The position numbers and the translations under genes were made by a program. A stretch of 64,000 nt of DNA from positions 787,501 through 851,500 of the forward strand of contig NZ_CP054140.1 of assembly GCF_016446285.1 (NCBI RefSeq), in the 5' to 3' direction. Positions 45,167-54,650 of the stretch are shown piece by piece. The first letter of the stretch is position 1. Every line of letters starts with the position of its first letter. Origin of the DNA: Desulfobulbus oligotrophicus (GTDB lineage: Bacteria > Desulfobacterota > Desulfobulbia > Desulfobulbales > Desulfobulbaceae). A model generated the notes under the pieces. It saw only the letters and a list, made by a program, of their open reading frames with translations, was not told where the DNA came from and did not search any database.

Positions 45167-48097
45167 ATGACCACGTTTACCATTGGTTCAACCTATCACG
45201 GCTTTCTCCTGCAGAAGAAAGAAGCTATTCCGGAAATTCATTCCACCGCGTTTTTGTTTACTCATACGGTTCTCGGTTGTCAGGCCTTAGCCATTAAAAA
45301 TCAGGATATCAACAAGACGTTCTGTGTATCCTTCATGACCGTTCCCGAAGATTCGACCGGTGTAGCCCATATTCTCGAGCACTCGGTTCTGATGGGCTCT
45401 CAGAAGTATCCTGTCAAGGACGTGTTCGGTGAAATTCATAAGGGCGGCCTGATGACCTTTCTCAATGCCATGACCGGGTCAGACACCACCTGGTATCCCT
45501 TTGCCACACGCAACCTCAAAGAGTACTTCAACATCATGGACGTCTACTGCGACGTGGTCTTTAACCCGCTCCTGCTGCGTTCAACCTTTGAACAGGAGGG
45601 GTGGCACTATCATCTGGAAAAAAATGAAGACCAGCTCCAGTACATGGGTGTGGTGTTCAATGAGATGAAGGGTGCCTATTCCGACCCGATCCGGGCCCTG
45701 TTTCATAATATTTATCAGGGATTGATGCCGGAATCGACCTATGCCCACGAATCAGGCGGCAATCCCCGATGTATTCCCGACCTCACCTATGAACAGTTCG
45801 TGGCCTTTCACCGCTCACACTATCACCCTTCCAACTGCACCCTGTTTTTTTACGGTGACGCTCCTCTGGAAGAAGAACTGGCCTTTGTTCAACAGCGCTT
45901 CCTGGCACAATTTACAGAACCGGTGCCCAAGGCCGGGATCAAAGAAGGGGTGGAGACAACAGCCCCCCGGTTCATTACCGACACCTACCCGGTGCAGCCG
46001 GGAAGCCCCACAGAACAGCGATCGTTTCTGGCCATAAGCTCGACCGTCGGCACAGTGCACGACCGGAAACGCAATGCCGCCTTTCAGATCATTGCCAACA
46101 TCCTGTTCAACTCCGATGGCTCACCGTTAAAAAAGGCCATCATCAACGCCTCATTGTGCAAAGATTTCGGTGGTGTGTTTTTGGCAAACACGGCCCATAA
46201 AACCTTCATGGTCACCTATCTGATTGGAACAGACCCGGAAAAACGTGATCATTTTCTTGCCCTCTATAAGGCAACGCTGACCCGCATGGTTGAACAGCAG
46301 CTGGATCGTGATCTGGTTCTCTCGGAGCTCAACAAGCATGAATTCACGGTCCGGGAAGAGATGAACAAGGCACAGCGTGGTCTTGACCTGATCAACAAGG
46401 CCTTACCTGCCCTGAAGTATGAGATGTCGCCGTTTGCAGCCCTGCGCATGGAAGAGCTTTTAGCAGAGATCCGGAAGGAGGCAACGGAAAACGGCTATTT
46501 TGAACAACTCATCCGTACTTTTCTGTTGGACAACCCAGCCACGGTCACCGTCACTCTTGCTCCGGATCCGGAAAAAATGGCAGAAAATGTCCGCCAGGAG
46601 CAACAGCAACTGGAAACCTTTGCCCTATCCCTCACCAAAGAGAGCCGGTTGCAGCTGGTGCAACGAACCAAAGAACTGATGGCGCTTCAGGCAACCCCCA
46701 CCTCTCTTGAGGATCTGCACCGTCTGCCGCGCCTTTCATTGGACGATCTTGATCGACAGCCGCCATTTCATGCAGTGCTGCCCTCTTCTCTGGGTACAGA
46801 AACCGAACTGTTGATCAACGATCTTGACACAAACGGTATCTGCTATCTCGATTTTGGCCTGGACTGCTCCTCACTGCCTGTCCACCTGTTGCCCTATCTT
46901 GACCTGTTTGCCACCATTCTCACTGAAATCGGCACCGCTAAAAAAGATTACATGCAGTTTGCCAAGGCCATCAACCTGTGTACCGGCGACTTCTCTCACT
47001 CTTTTCAGGTCTATGTACGTGCCGATGACCAGACCAGAGTTCGGCCGATACTCTGGTTGCACATGAAGGCGTTATCCGGTTATCTGGCGCAGGCTCTCGA
47101 CCTCCTGACAGAGGTGTTAACCTCGGTCGATTTCTCCGATATCCATCACATCGAAGAGATCGTGCAGCGGGAATTCGCCTGGGCGGAACATGCGGCCCAG
47201 AGTGAAGGGTACTCTCTGGCGGCTACCAGAACCTTTTCTCATCTCAGCCGGGCCGGTCAGTACCACGAATATGTGCAGGGCATGCATGCCTATCTCCACC
47301 TGAAGCAGTTAGCCGGCAACTATCCGGCACAGGAGACGGCGCTGTACGATGCCCTTGGTCAGATCCGCGACCTCCTGTTTCGCCGCCAGGGTCTGATTGT
47401 GGCAATCACCGCTGAAGATCGCGATATCAGAAACTTTCAGGAGCTGGGACTGTCTGTGGTCCAGGGATTACCGGATCTTCCCCTGCAGCCGGTGCACCCC
47501 CGGTTTGCTCAACCCCCTGCGTCCCAGGCCTTTAAAACGTCGGCAGAGGTGGTGTTCAACGTGCAGGCCTGTACGCTCTTTCCTGACATCCGTCAGTACA
47601 ACGGGTCCTTTGAGGTCCTCCGGACCTGGCTGTCTCGTGATTATCTGTGGAATACCGTACGACAGATGGGTGGGGCCTACGGCTGTTTTATCCGGTTTAA
47701 TCACCTCACCGGCAACTTCGGCATGGTCAGTTATCGCGATCCCCAGGTGAAAAAGACCTATGAGGCCTATGAGGCACTCCCGACCGTGGTCAATGAACTG
47801 AAAAGTATACCTACAGAGCTGTTACAGCAACTGATCATCGGTGCCTACGGTTCAGCCACCCCGCATCAGGGACCGGCGGCTCAGGGTGCAGCTGCCCGTA
47901 ATGACTATCTGTCTGGAATCACTCCGGTGTTTCGTCAACAGCGAATTGAAGAGATGATCCAGACCAGTGCTCAGGATCTGCAGGCCTTTGCCCCTCTCTT
48001 CAACCAGTTACAGACGACTCGTTATCGAAGCACCATCGGTAACGGTGAAAAGATTGAACACGATAAGGATCTGTTCAGCGAAATAACAGAACTGTAA
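45167..48097 (+). CDS. M16C-family zinc metalloprotease (presequence-protease-like)
   Basis: 976 residues, one chain with four inverted M16 repeats as in PreP/Cym1. Inverted zinc motif HILEH at residues 68-72 in GVAHILEHSVLMGSQKYPVKD, distal Glu ligand in the following helices, and C-terminal RQMGGAYGCF as in the family. Degrades peptides in a closed chamber. No signal peptide, so probably cytosolic. Twelve bases after dtd with GGAGCG before the ATG. Confidence 0.92.
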   Translation: MTTFTIGSTYHGFLLQKKEAIPEIHSTAFLFTHTVLGCQALAIKNQDINKTFCVSFMTVPEDSTGVAHILEHSVLMGSQKYPVKDVFGEIHKGGLMTFLNAMTGSDTTWYPFATRNLKEYFNIMDVYCDVVFNPLLLRSTFEQEGWHYHLEKNEDQLQYMGVVFNEMKGAYSDPIRALFHNIYQGLMPESTYAHESGGNPRCIPDLTYEQFVAFHRSHYHPSNCTLFFYGDAPLEEELAFVQQRFLAQFTEPVPKAGIKEGVETTAPRFITDTYPVQPGSPTEQRSFLAISSTVGTVHDRKRNAAFQIIANILFNSDGSPLKKAIINASLCKDFGGVFLANTAHKTFMVTYLIGTDPEKRDHFLALYKATLTRMVEQQLDRDLVLSELNKHEFTVREEMNKAQRGLDLINKALPALKYEMSPFAALRMEELLAEIRKEATENGYFEQLIRTFLLDNPATVTVTLAPDPEKMAENVRQEQQQLETFALSLTKESRLQLVQRTKELMALQATPTSLEDLHRLPRLSLDDLDRQPPFHAVLPSSLGTETELLINDLDTNGICYLDFGLDCSSLPVHLLPYLDLFATILTEIGTAKKDYMQFAKAINLCTGDFSHSFQVYVRADDQTRVRPILWLHMKALSGYLAQALDLLTEVLTSVDFSDIHHIEEIVQREFAWAEHAAQSEGYSLAATRTFSHLSRAGQYHEYVQGMHAYLHLKQLAGNYPAQETALYDALGQIRDLLFRRQGLIVAITAEDRDIRNFQELGLSVVQGLPDLPLQPVHPRFAQPPASQAFKTSAEVVFNVQACTLFPDIRQYNGSFEVLRTWLSRDYLWNTVRQMGGAYGCFIRFNHLTGNFGMVSYRDPQVKKTYEAYEALPTVVNELKSIPTELLQQLIIGAYGSATPHQGPAAQGAAARNDYLSGITPVFRQQRIEEMIQTSAQDLQAFAPLFNQLQTTRYRSTIGNGEKIEHDKDLFSEITEL

Positions 48098-48118
48098 CAG
48101 GGTACGCAAAACAGGCTG

Positions 48119-48505
48119 TCAGTCCTTTCTCGGACTCGACAGCCTGTCCACCACCCGGTTGTAATAGGGCCCATCCTCACCCAGCTCCAAGGGTCTGCCT
48201 CGACGACACCCTAACTTGGTCTGCAGAAAGCTGATTCTCTTCAACTGTCTGATCTTCTCCTTTTCATCTGTGCAGTCAACCAGTACCTGTTCAAGCCGGG
48301 TGATCTCTTTTTGCAGCGCCACCTCTTCAGGGACGTATCCTGCGTTTTTTAAAAGACGGTACGCCATACGCAGATCCTCCGGCACGTTGGCCATATCATC
48401 GGGAGGCAGCGGCTTGTTTTTCCAGTGGCTGAGATCAGGAATTTTCCCCTCAGCCATAGCCTGCTGAATCTTGCGCTCTGCAATAGTCTGAATAATGGAA
48501 AACAT
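48119..48505 (-). CDS. DUF1992 (DnaJ-C28-like) protein
   Basis: 128 residues. AERKIQQAMAEGKIPDLSHWKNKPLPPDD is the DUF1992 signature (AERKI..A...GEF.NLPG.GKPL in homologues), followed by MAYRLLKNAGYVPEEVALQKEI. Known from E. coli YhdN and eukaryotic DNAJC28; function unclear. Convergent with the M16 gene. Confidence 0.85.
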   Translation of the reverse strand: MFSIIQTIAERKIQQAMAEGKIPDLSHWKNKPLPPDDMANVPEDLRMAYRLLKNAGYVPEEVALQKEITRLEQVLVDCTDEKEKIRQLKRISFLQTKLGCRRGRPLELGEDGPYYNRVVDRLSSPRKD

Positions 48506-48613
48506 GTGGCCTCATTCTTTTTCTTGTAGACAGAAGAACAGATCGATACAGTAGGGCACAATGAGTAAAAGCAGCTGAGCTGCCGCCCGCTAACTATACT
48601 GAGGAACCGACAA

Positions 48614-49504
48614 ATGAACAAACAAAGTTTACTGATCGTCATGATGTTGGTGCTGTTTGCCTGGTCCTGTGCCTGGAGCGAGGAATTACCCTGGGATGTG
48701 AAAACACCGTTCAAAGAAGCCACAATTTACTATGAACTCAGCGGGACCGAGGTGGGCAAGGAAACGCTGTACATACAGGAATTCGGTGCCCGCCAGGCAA
48801 AGCATCGGTCCACCACCGCCACTCTTATGGGAATAAGCAAAGACACCCAGACCATCCAGATTACCGATCAGAACTGGATCTACCATTATGATATACGAGA
48901 AAAAACCGGCGGAAAAACAACCAACCCCGTCAAAATATACCGGAGCGAATATGCTAAGTTGAATGCCGAAGAAAAAAAGAACTTTGAAAAGAACGCCAAA
49001 GAACTGGGCCCTGGCGGTATGTTTGCGCAAGTGGACAGTGTGATCAGGTACAAGGATGATAAGATACTTGGCTTTGACTGCGATATTGCCTCTGTTGCCG
49101 GCATCTCCACGGTGTACCTGCTTCATAAAACAGCTATTCCCCTCAAGGCCGAGACCTCTGTCATGGGGATAAAAAACAACGTCATTGCTACCAAGGTTGA
49201 CACCAGTACCCCTGTCCCGGATGACGCATTCTCGGCGCCGACCGGTATCACCGCTCAACTCGATCAACCGATGGAGTCAATGATGCAGGAGATGGTCAAA
49301 AACACGGTGGACACCCTCAAACGTGCCGACGGCATCGAGCTGATGCGGCAATCCGGACCTCTGGGAATGATGGGCGAGGCTCCTCTCCAGCAGATGCTCG
49401 GCAGGGAGATGGAAGGTGATGGTGATCAGGAAGAACAACAGGAGCTGATGCGGCAGATAAACGAAGCCCTGCAGCACGTGCGCAAACAACAGCCGCAAAA
49501 ATAA
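48614..49504 (+). CDS. Secreted protein of unknown function (296 aa)
   Basis: Signal peptide (residues 1-22, LLIVMMLVLFAWSCAWS; the Cys in WSC is not a good lipobox). The mature part looks like an all-beta DUF4412-type protein: ATIYYELSGTEVGKETLYI, TTATLMGISKDTQTIQITDQ, then KILGFDCDIA. The C-terminal 100 residues are helical, Met-, Gln- and Glu-rich. GAGGAA precedes the ATG. No clear partners. Confidence 0.7.
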   Translation: MNKQSLLIVMMLVLFAWSCAWSEELPWDVKTPFKEATIYYELSGTEVGKETLYIQEFGARQAKHRSTTATLMGISKDTQTIQITDQNWIYHYDIREKTGGKTTNPVKIYRSEYAKLNAEEKKNFEKNAKELGPGGMFAQVDSVIRYKDDKILGFDCDIASVAGISTVYLLHKTAIPLKAETSVMGIKNNVIATKVDTSTPVPDDAFSAPTGITAQLDQPMESMMQEMVKNTVDTLKRADGIELMRQSGPLGMMGEAPLQQMLGREMEGDGDQEEQQELMRQINEALQHVRKQQPQK

Positions 49505-49636
49505 ACAGGTGACCGGCTGCTACGCTTCGACAATTTTTATATGCTGTGGTAATGGCGCTGGGAGTTCGACATGTCTACCGGCGATAATGCTGCAAAATCA
49601 CCTTTACCCGGGTTGAACTGCCAAAAGAAGCCTACA

Positions 49637-49670
49637 GCCCTGCAGAATATCTGTGACACCACTGCAGGGC
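49637..49670. repeat. Nine-base inverted repeat
   Basis: GCCCTGCAG (49637-49645) and CTGCAGGGC (49662-49670) around 16 bases, between two convergent genes. There is no T run on either side, so a poor intrinsic terminator. Confidence 0.35.
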
Positions 49671-49788
49671 CATTTCATCTCAAGACACGCCACATGTTCA
49701 TGCTCAGTCACTTCCGGCAAAGCCTCTCAGACAAACTGCCGGCCAAAACGTCACCTCCTCACAAGGATCTGTTTTTTTACAAAATCTG

Positions 49789-49968
49789 TCATCTGCGTCT
49801 GCCGTATCCGTTCTTGTGCCAGCCGGGATGATGACCATTTTGATTGTTGTGGTGATGCCAGCCTGCACTGTGTGCACCACCATGCCCATGCCAGTACCCG
49901 GGTCGGCAACAGGCGCCAAGGGAAATAAGTAACGTCAGCAATAGGCCCGTCATGACAATCTTCTTCAT
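49789..49968 (-). CDS. Small His-rich lipoprotein (59 aa)
   Basis: 59 residues: MKKIVMTGLLLTLLISLGAC forms a lipoprotein signal with cleavage before Cys20 (LGAC). The mature part of about 40 residues holds nine His plus many Gly, Asn and Trp (YWHGHGG, GWHHHNNQNGHHPGWHKN) and ends GRRR. AAAGGAG lies seven bases before the ATG at 49968. The His clusters suggest metal binding (Ni, Co, Zn or Cu) at the cell envelope; this is inference. No homologue is recognised by eye. Confidence 0.75.
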   Translation of the reverse strand: MKKIVMTGLLLTLLISLGACCRPGYWHGHGGAHSAGWHHHNNQNGHHPGWHKNGYGRRR

Positions 49969-50352
49969 TGTACGCTCCTTTGACTATTGAAAGAAAAATT
50001 TAAACGCAGCAGCAAACATATTATACTGCTTGCACGTAGAATGCCAGGATAAGCCTGTGATACGTATCTAATCGAGACCACATAAAAAACCAGGGACTGA
50101 TACTTTCTTTAGGGGACACGGACCACATTGGAAAACAACCGGGGATGGGTACTTTTTACCTGCCGCTAAACAGGAAAAAACAGAGGTTTCCGAAAAATAT
50201 TCTATAATAACAGTGCGTTAAAAGAAAAAATAAGCACACACCCGTTTTCGGTACCCTGTGTAAACCGGACACTTATTACCCACCCGAAACCAGTGAAGTT
50301 GTCGCTCTATCTGACAGAAAGCGTCTACTGCCCCGGCTGCCTCACGGCATCA
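49969..50352. other. Intergenic region with two related short motifs
   Basis: No supported gene. CAGGGACTGATACTTT (50091-50106) and CCGGGGATGGGTACTTT (50139-50155) share the pattern GGGGA(C/T)xGxTACTTT, reminiscent of the ends of small REP-type or IS-derived elements. The intervening GGGGACACGGACC is similar in part. The rest is A+T-rich. Confidence 0.35.
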
Positions 50353-51405
50353 TCAGGCCTTTCCAAAACTGCAGACCGGGTACTGACAGGTTGCACAGTT
50401 ACGACACAAGCCACCATGCCCCAACTGCGCCAGCTCTTCACGCCCGATGGTCTCACCGGTCAGGATGCGGGGCAGCACCAGATCCAGAACCGTTATTTTA
50501 TGGAACATGCCGCAGGCAGGTACCCCAAGAACCGGTACACTCCCTATCCGACCGACAAGAAACATGGCACCGGGGAGAACCGGTGTTCCGTACACCACTG
50601 CCTCGGCACCGGCTACAGCAATGCCTAAACGCGTTACATCATCCGGATCAACCGACATACCACCGGAAGTGACTATCAGCTCTGCCCCCTCCTCCAAACA
50701 GGCCTGGATCGCGGACGCAATCTGTTCAGGGTCGTCCGGAGCAAACCGCACCGTGCCCACGGTGGAACCCAAAGTCGCCAACTTATCACGCAGGACCTGC
50801 TCAAAACGATCTTCAATCCGGCCATGAAAGACCTCATTACCGGTGATGACCAAACCGGCACGCACGGTTGCCAGGGGAAGAACCTGTACAATCGCCCCTT
50901 CCTCTCGGGCAATGGCCACCGCCTCACGCACAACAGAACGCCGGGCCACCAGGGGAATGGCCCGAGAAGCTGCAACCTGCTCACCTTTTTGAACAGGGGT
51001 GTTATTTTGAAGCGTGGCACACATCACTTCACCCAGCAGGTTAAAACGGTACAACGCCTCCCGATTCACCTTCAGCAGTCCATCCACTGCCGCCCGCAAA
51101 CCCACCTTACCCTCGACAATCTCCGTTGAATATGTCACGCCATCTCCGGACAGAGCCTCAGCCATCAGTAACGCCGCTTCATTTTCATGCACCTCATCCG
51201 GGCCAAGTTGCAGCACATAAATGTGTTCCTTGCCCAAACGACGCAGATGGTCAATATCCTCTTTCCGGATGATATGTCCTTTGCGGAAGGCCCGTCCCTT
51301 GAACGTATCTTTCACGATTTCGGTGATGTCATGGGGCAGAACCATTCCCACAGCCTGTTCCACCGGAACTATCGATTTTACTGACGGAGTTGTCTTGTGC
51401 ACCAT
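50353..51405 (-). CDS. MoeA-like molybdopterin-binding protein with Cys-cluster tail
   Basis: 350 residues. Central MoCF-binding domain: VITGNEVFHGRIEDRF, LIVTSGGMSVDPDDVTR and PVLPGAMFLVG are the MoeA/MogA-type molybdopterin site. The N-terminal 170 residues replace MoeA domains with an unrelated region (FRKGHIIRKEDIDHLRRLGK). The C-terminus GLCRNCATCQYPVCSFGK has four cysteines and could hold an Fe-S cluster. Likely a Mo/W-cofactor sensor or insertase rather than MoeA itself. AAGGAG before the ATG. Followed in the other direction by a histidine phosphatase gene 21 bases upstream on the same strand. Confidence 0.8.
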   Translation of the reverse strand: MVHKTTPSVKSIVPVEQAVGMVLPHDITEIVKDTFKGRAFRKGHIIRKEDIDHLRRLGKEHIYVLQLGPDEVHENEAALLMAEALSGDGVTYSTEIVEGKVGLRAAVDGLLKVNREALYRFNLLGEVMCATLQNNTPVQKGEQVAASRAIPLVARRSVVREAVAIAREEGAIVQVLPLATVRAGLVITGNEVFHGRIEDRFEQVLRDKLATLGSTVGTVRFAPDDPEQIASAIQACLEEGAELIVTSGGMSVDPDDVTRLGIAVAGAEAVVYGTPVLPGAMFLVGRIGSVPVLGVPACGMFHKITVLDLVLPRILTGETIGREELAQLGHGGLCRNCATCQYPVCSFGKA

Positions 51406-51426
51406 ACTCTTTCTCCTTACTGCTTC

Positions 51427-52050
51427 TTATTGGTCTTCCGATGTGGGGATCTGCTTGCACAGGTTGACGGCCAAGACCTCAACACCCTGTGCTCTGACCT
51501 GTAAAATGTTTATTGCACCGTAATCCTGTGGTATCTTAAACAATTGCTGAACAGGACGTTGCAGCAACCTGGAGAGAAGGACACGATTAACTCCGGCATG
51601 GGCAACAATCAGTATCGGCCCCTGCTCCCGGCCGGTGAGAAGAGCCTCCAAAGCAGGAAGCGCACGGGCAGCCACATCACCAAAACTCTCTCCTCTGCAA
51701 GGTCTGTAGTGTTCCAGATTCCGACCGCGCTCCTCATAAGCCCCGGGAAAGAGGTGTTCGATTTCCATTACCGTGCGACCTTCCCAATCGCCGAGATCAA
51801 TCTCTGCAAAGGCTCCGTTCTGTTCCATCATATCAACTGTCCAACCGCTGACCAGTACAGCCGTTTGTACGGCCCGTTGCAAAGGCGAGGTAACAACACG
51901 CGCAAAAGACATGGAGCGAAACTGCTCTCCCAAGACCTGCGCCTGTCGGATTCCGGAGCTGCTGAGCGGTAAATCGGACCGGCCGACAAAACGACGGGGA
52001 ACACTGGTTTCGATCTCACCATGGCGCAGCAAATAGATCAAACGTTGCAT
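51427..52050 (-). CDS. Histidine phosphatase family protein (CobC-like)
   Basis: 207 residues. RHGE (9-12) with the phospho-acceptor His10, RFVGRSDLPLSSSG, SPLQRAVQTA, FAEIDLGDWEG and VAHAGVNRVLL: the full set of the phosphoglycerate-mutase-like fold. FVGRSDLPLS and FAEIDLGDWEG resemble alpha-ribazole phosphatase (CobC) of B12 synthesis, but the neighbour is a molybdopterin protein. Substrate not decided. Confidence 0.75.
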   Translation of the reverse strand: MQRLIYLLRHGEIETSVPRRFVGRSDLPLSSSGIRQAQVLGEQFRSMSFARVVTSPLQRAVQTAVLVSGWTVDMMEQNGAFAEIDLGDWEGRTVMEIEHLFPGAYEERGRNLEHYRPCRGESFGDVAARALPALEALLTGREQGPILIVAHAGVNRVLLSRLLQRPVQQLFKIPQDYGAINILQVRAQGVEVLAVNLCKQIPTSEDQ

Positions 52051-52461
52051 AAACTTCCGGTACGTTGCAGTCGGCAGTGCCTGTTGTCGCCTTATTGCAT
52101 ATTTACAGCAATCCGATATATCTGTTGCCTAAGAAAGTCAATCTCGATTCCTAGTACCAGGCATCGATCCCCACAAGGCAGGTTGTCGTCCATGTGCTCA
52201 TCCCGGCAGCCTGACGGTGAACAGCGCATCTGCGGTACGGATCCCTCTTTTGTTCTGACAGATGTCTTCTGTTTTATTCTGGTCGATTCCTGCCCACTTT
52301 TGGTATAGTCTTCCCGAAAAATCCAGTGAACCGAGGGCTCTTTTTTGATCAAAAGATCCTCTGTTCAGGCACGGACCGGTTACAATCATCGTTTCCAACG
52401 ACTGATCCATTTTTCACTGTGCCCGACAACAGCGTGACCACCACGTATCCAAGGAGAAGAC
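52051..52461. other. Intergenic region without a recognised gene
   Basis: About 410 bases between divergent genes. A minus-strand frame (52092-52352) would start at TTG without a ribosome site and has no familiar motif. A -10-like TATAGT near 52304 might serve the amidohydrolase. Confidence 0.4.
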
Positions 52462-53313
52462 ATGCCTGGTGCCATTGATATGCACACCCACGCCTTTCCC
52501 GATCATATAGCGGCCAGGGCAATTCCCGCTCTTGAAAAGGAAGGGAACATTACAGCCTGCCTCAACGGCACAGTGGCAGCTCTGCTCAGCTCCATGGATC
52601 AGGCCGGAATAGAACGCTCTGTCCTCTGCTCGATCGCCACCCGCCCCGAACACTTTATCCCTATTTTAGAATGGTCCAAAACCATTCGCTCTGATCGGAT
52701 TGAGCCGTTTCCATCCCTGCACCCTGAAGACTCTCAACTGCTCGATCACCTGCAGGCAATACACAGTGAAGGATTCATAGGGGTCAAAATGCACTCCTAC
52801 TACCAGAACTATTTTCTTGACGACCGGCGGCTCTTTGCCCTGTATGACCTGATGAGCGAATTAGGGACAATCCTGGTGATTCATGCAGGGTATGATATTG
52901 CTTACCCTCGTATCCGTATGGCTGATCCCCAGCGGATCCTTTACATCAGTCGTCAGTTCCCCAAACTCAAGCTGATAGCCACGCACCTGGGCGGCTGGGA
53001 TGAATGGGACGCCGTCCGCGAGTTGCTCACCGGTCAACCGATTTATATGGAGCTCTCTTTTGCCTTCAACAGTCTTAGCAGCGAGCGTATCCGCGATATT
53101 ATGCTGCACCACCCGGCAGAATACCTCCTTTTCGGTACCGATTCTCCCTGGACAGACCAGGCAACCGGCCTCGAGATGTTGATGCGACTCGGCCTGCCGG
53201 ATGATCTGTTGACGAAAGTTATCCGCACCAACGCCTTACACCTGCTCAAGACAAACCAACAACACTCTCCTCTTTCAACACGCGAAGCAAAGCAAGGAGC
53301 ACAACCGTGCTGA
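52462..53313 (+). CDS. Amidohydrolase (TIM-barrel metal-dependent hydrolase)
   Basis: 283 residues of the amidohydro_2 family: IDMHTHAFPDH metal ligands, GVKMHSYYQNY, LVIHAGYDIAYPR, ATHLGGWDEWD and FGTDSPW. Related enzymes are decarboxylases or lactonases (ACMSD/ligW type). The ATG has AAGGAG seven bases upstream. The lipoprotein gene follows with a seven-base overlap. Confidence 0.82.
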   Translation: MPGAIDMHTHAFPDHIAARAIPALEKEGNITACLNGTVAALLSSMDQAGIERSVLCSIATRPEHFIPILEWSKTIRSDRIEPFPSLHPEDSQLLDHLQAIHSEGFIGVKMHSYYQNYFLDDRRLFALYDLMSELGTILVIHAGYDIAYPRIRMADPQRILYISRQFPKLKLIATHLGGWDEWDAVRELLTGQPIYMELSFAFNSLSSERIRDIMLHHPAEYLLFGTDSPWTDQATGLEMLMRLGLPDDLLTKVIRTNALHLLKTNQQHSPLSTREAKQGAQPC

Positions 53314-53618
53314 TCAACCGTTCTTCAAGAAAGACAAACTCTGTGTTGAGCCTCACTCTACTGATAACGCTGACCATCGGCTTCTCCGGATGTGCCCGGC
53401 AGCAGCAGTGGTTCAAGCCCGGGCTCAATCAGCATGAATTCGAACAGGATGCAGCCCACTGTCGCAAGCAGGCCGCCAAATCCACATACCAAAGTCCGTT
53501 TGCCTTTAACGCCGGGGAAATGGACGGACTTGAACAGTCCATGGTCCGGGAACGGTTTTTTGAGCGGTGTATGACGGCTAAAGGGTATCGATTACAACGT
53601 GAACCTTCAACAAAATAA
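53307..53618 (+). CDS. Small lipoprotein (103 aa)
   Basis: GTG start with AAGGAG, overlapping the amidohydrolase stop. Signal peptide with lipobox (GFSGC, Cys about 29), then QWFKPGLNQHEFEQDAAHCRKQA and FFERCMTAKGYRL: a pair of cysteines around a helical segment, typical of short envelope lipoproteins in Proteobacteria whose role is unknown. Confidence 0.75.
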   Translation: MLINRSSRKTNSVLSLTLLITLTIGFSGCARQQQWFKPGLNQHEFEQDAAHCRKQAAKSTYQSPFAFNAGEMDGLEQSMVRERFFERCMTAKGYRLQREPSTK

Positions 53619-53915
53619 AGCCGCACTCTCCAGTTGAAAGACCTTGCTGATCTCTGAACTCCCGCTACTTCAGAATCGCGTACTTTTCCATTGTCCAATT
53701 CCACAAAAGACAGCCCTGCACCACGGCAATCGCCATCCATGCCGATCTCAAGAGGCAACCAATGTATATCTGAACGTGCGCATTCACACCTGCATTGCAG
53801 TGCAAATCATCTCTGCACCCGATCCTGATCACTTCTCCCGCCTGTTCTCAAAGCTGCCCATCATTTAGAACAGCGACGCAGCCTTCGCATTCAACAGGCA
53901 GATCCAGCCTCTCTG

Positions 53916-54494
53916 TTACGCTCGATCTATCTTGTGCAAAAATGTATCGGTACTGACGCACTCCACGCCGATGTTTGCGATATCGTGTATGTTTGCCCGG
54001 GCGATCTCTTTTGTCTGCGCCCCGGCAGCGTCGGTGATCAACACAACCTCATAGCCAAGCGCCACACCGTCGAAAACTGTTGTTCGAATACAGTTAGGAT
54101 ACTGTACTCCACAAACGGCGATGGTCTGCACCCCCAATCGACGCAGCATGAAATCCAACTCCGTGTTCATGAAGGCACTGAATCGATTTTTAACAACCCT
54201 GTACTCATTGTCCAGCGGTTCGAGTCCCTGCACAATGTCACATCCTTTTGTACCGGGAACACAGTACGCTTTTTCTGTCAGGAATCCCTGGAGTCTGGTG
54301 ATCTCTATATCACTGCCATCCGCCCGATACTCTCGTATCACATGAAAGACCGGAAATGCTTGCTCTCGGAAGTACTGCAGCACCCGTTTGATATTTGCAA
54401 GCGCATCCATCCCTCCAGCCACGTGCATGGGAGCACCCGGCAGCACAAAATCGTTTTGCATATCAATGATGATCAGCGCTGTTTCTGCTTTCAT
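53916..54494 (-). CDS. Isochorismatase-family cysteine hydrolase
   Basis: 192 residues. Catalytic Asp in LIIIDMQNDFV, Lys in VVKNRFSAFMNT and Cys in CGVQYPNCIRTTVFDG, followed by ITDAAGAQT. Nicotinamidase- or N-carbamoylsarcosine-amidase-like; the neighbour nadB (NAD synthesis) makes an amidase on pyridine nucleotides plausible, though the zinc site of nicotinamidase is not clear. ATG 54494 chosen for GGGAGGGGG just upstream. Confidence 0.82.
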   Translation of the reverse strand: MKAETALIIIDMQNDFVLPGAPMHVAGGMDALANIKRVLQYFREQAFPVFHVIREYRADGSDIEITRLQGFLTEKAYCVPGTKGCDIVQGLEPLDNEYRVVKNRFSAFMNTELDFMLRRLGVQTIAVCGVQYPNCIRTTVFDGVALGYEVVLITDAAGAQTKEIARANIHDIANIGVECVSTDTFLHKIDRA

Positions 54495-54650
54495 TTCCCC
54501 CTCCCTATCCGCCTTGTGGTTAATCAACAGTCATGCATAAAGCTCTTATTGTACACTGGTGACCGGCCTCATCCCCATCATAAAACAGCCCACGCTGGAC
54601 ACCATTTTTTGCACAAACATCATCTTCACACCACAACCCTACAATCAACT

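Noticed and set aside
49571-49831. Plus-strand frame of 86 codons preceded by GGAG
   Set aside because: Overlaps the end of the His-rich lipoprotein gene on the other strand, and its product has no pattern; the lipoprotein is better supported.
52092-52352. Minus-strand frame of 86 codons
   Set aside because: TTG start with no ribosome site; no recognisable sequence features.
53619-53915. Short frames between the lipoprotein and the cysteine hydrolase
   Set aside because: No ribosome site or coding pattern; treated as intergenic.
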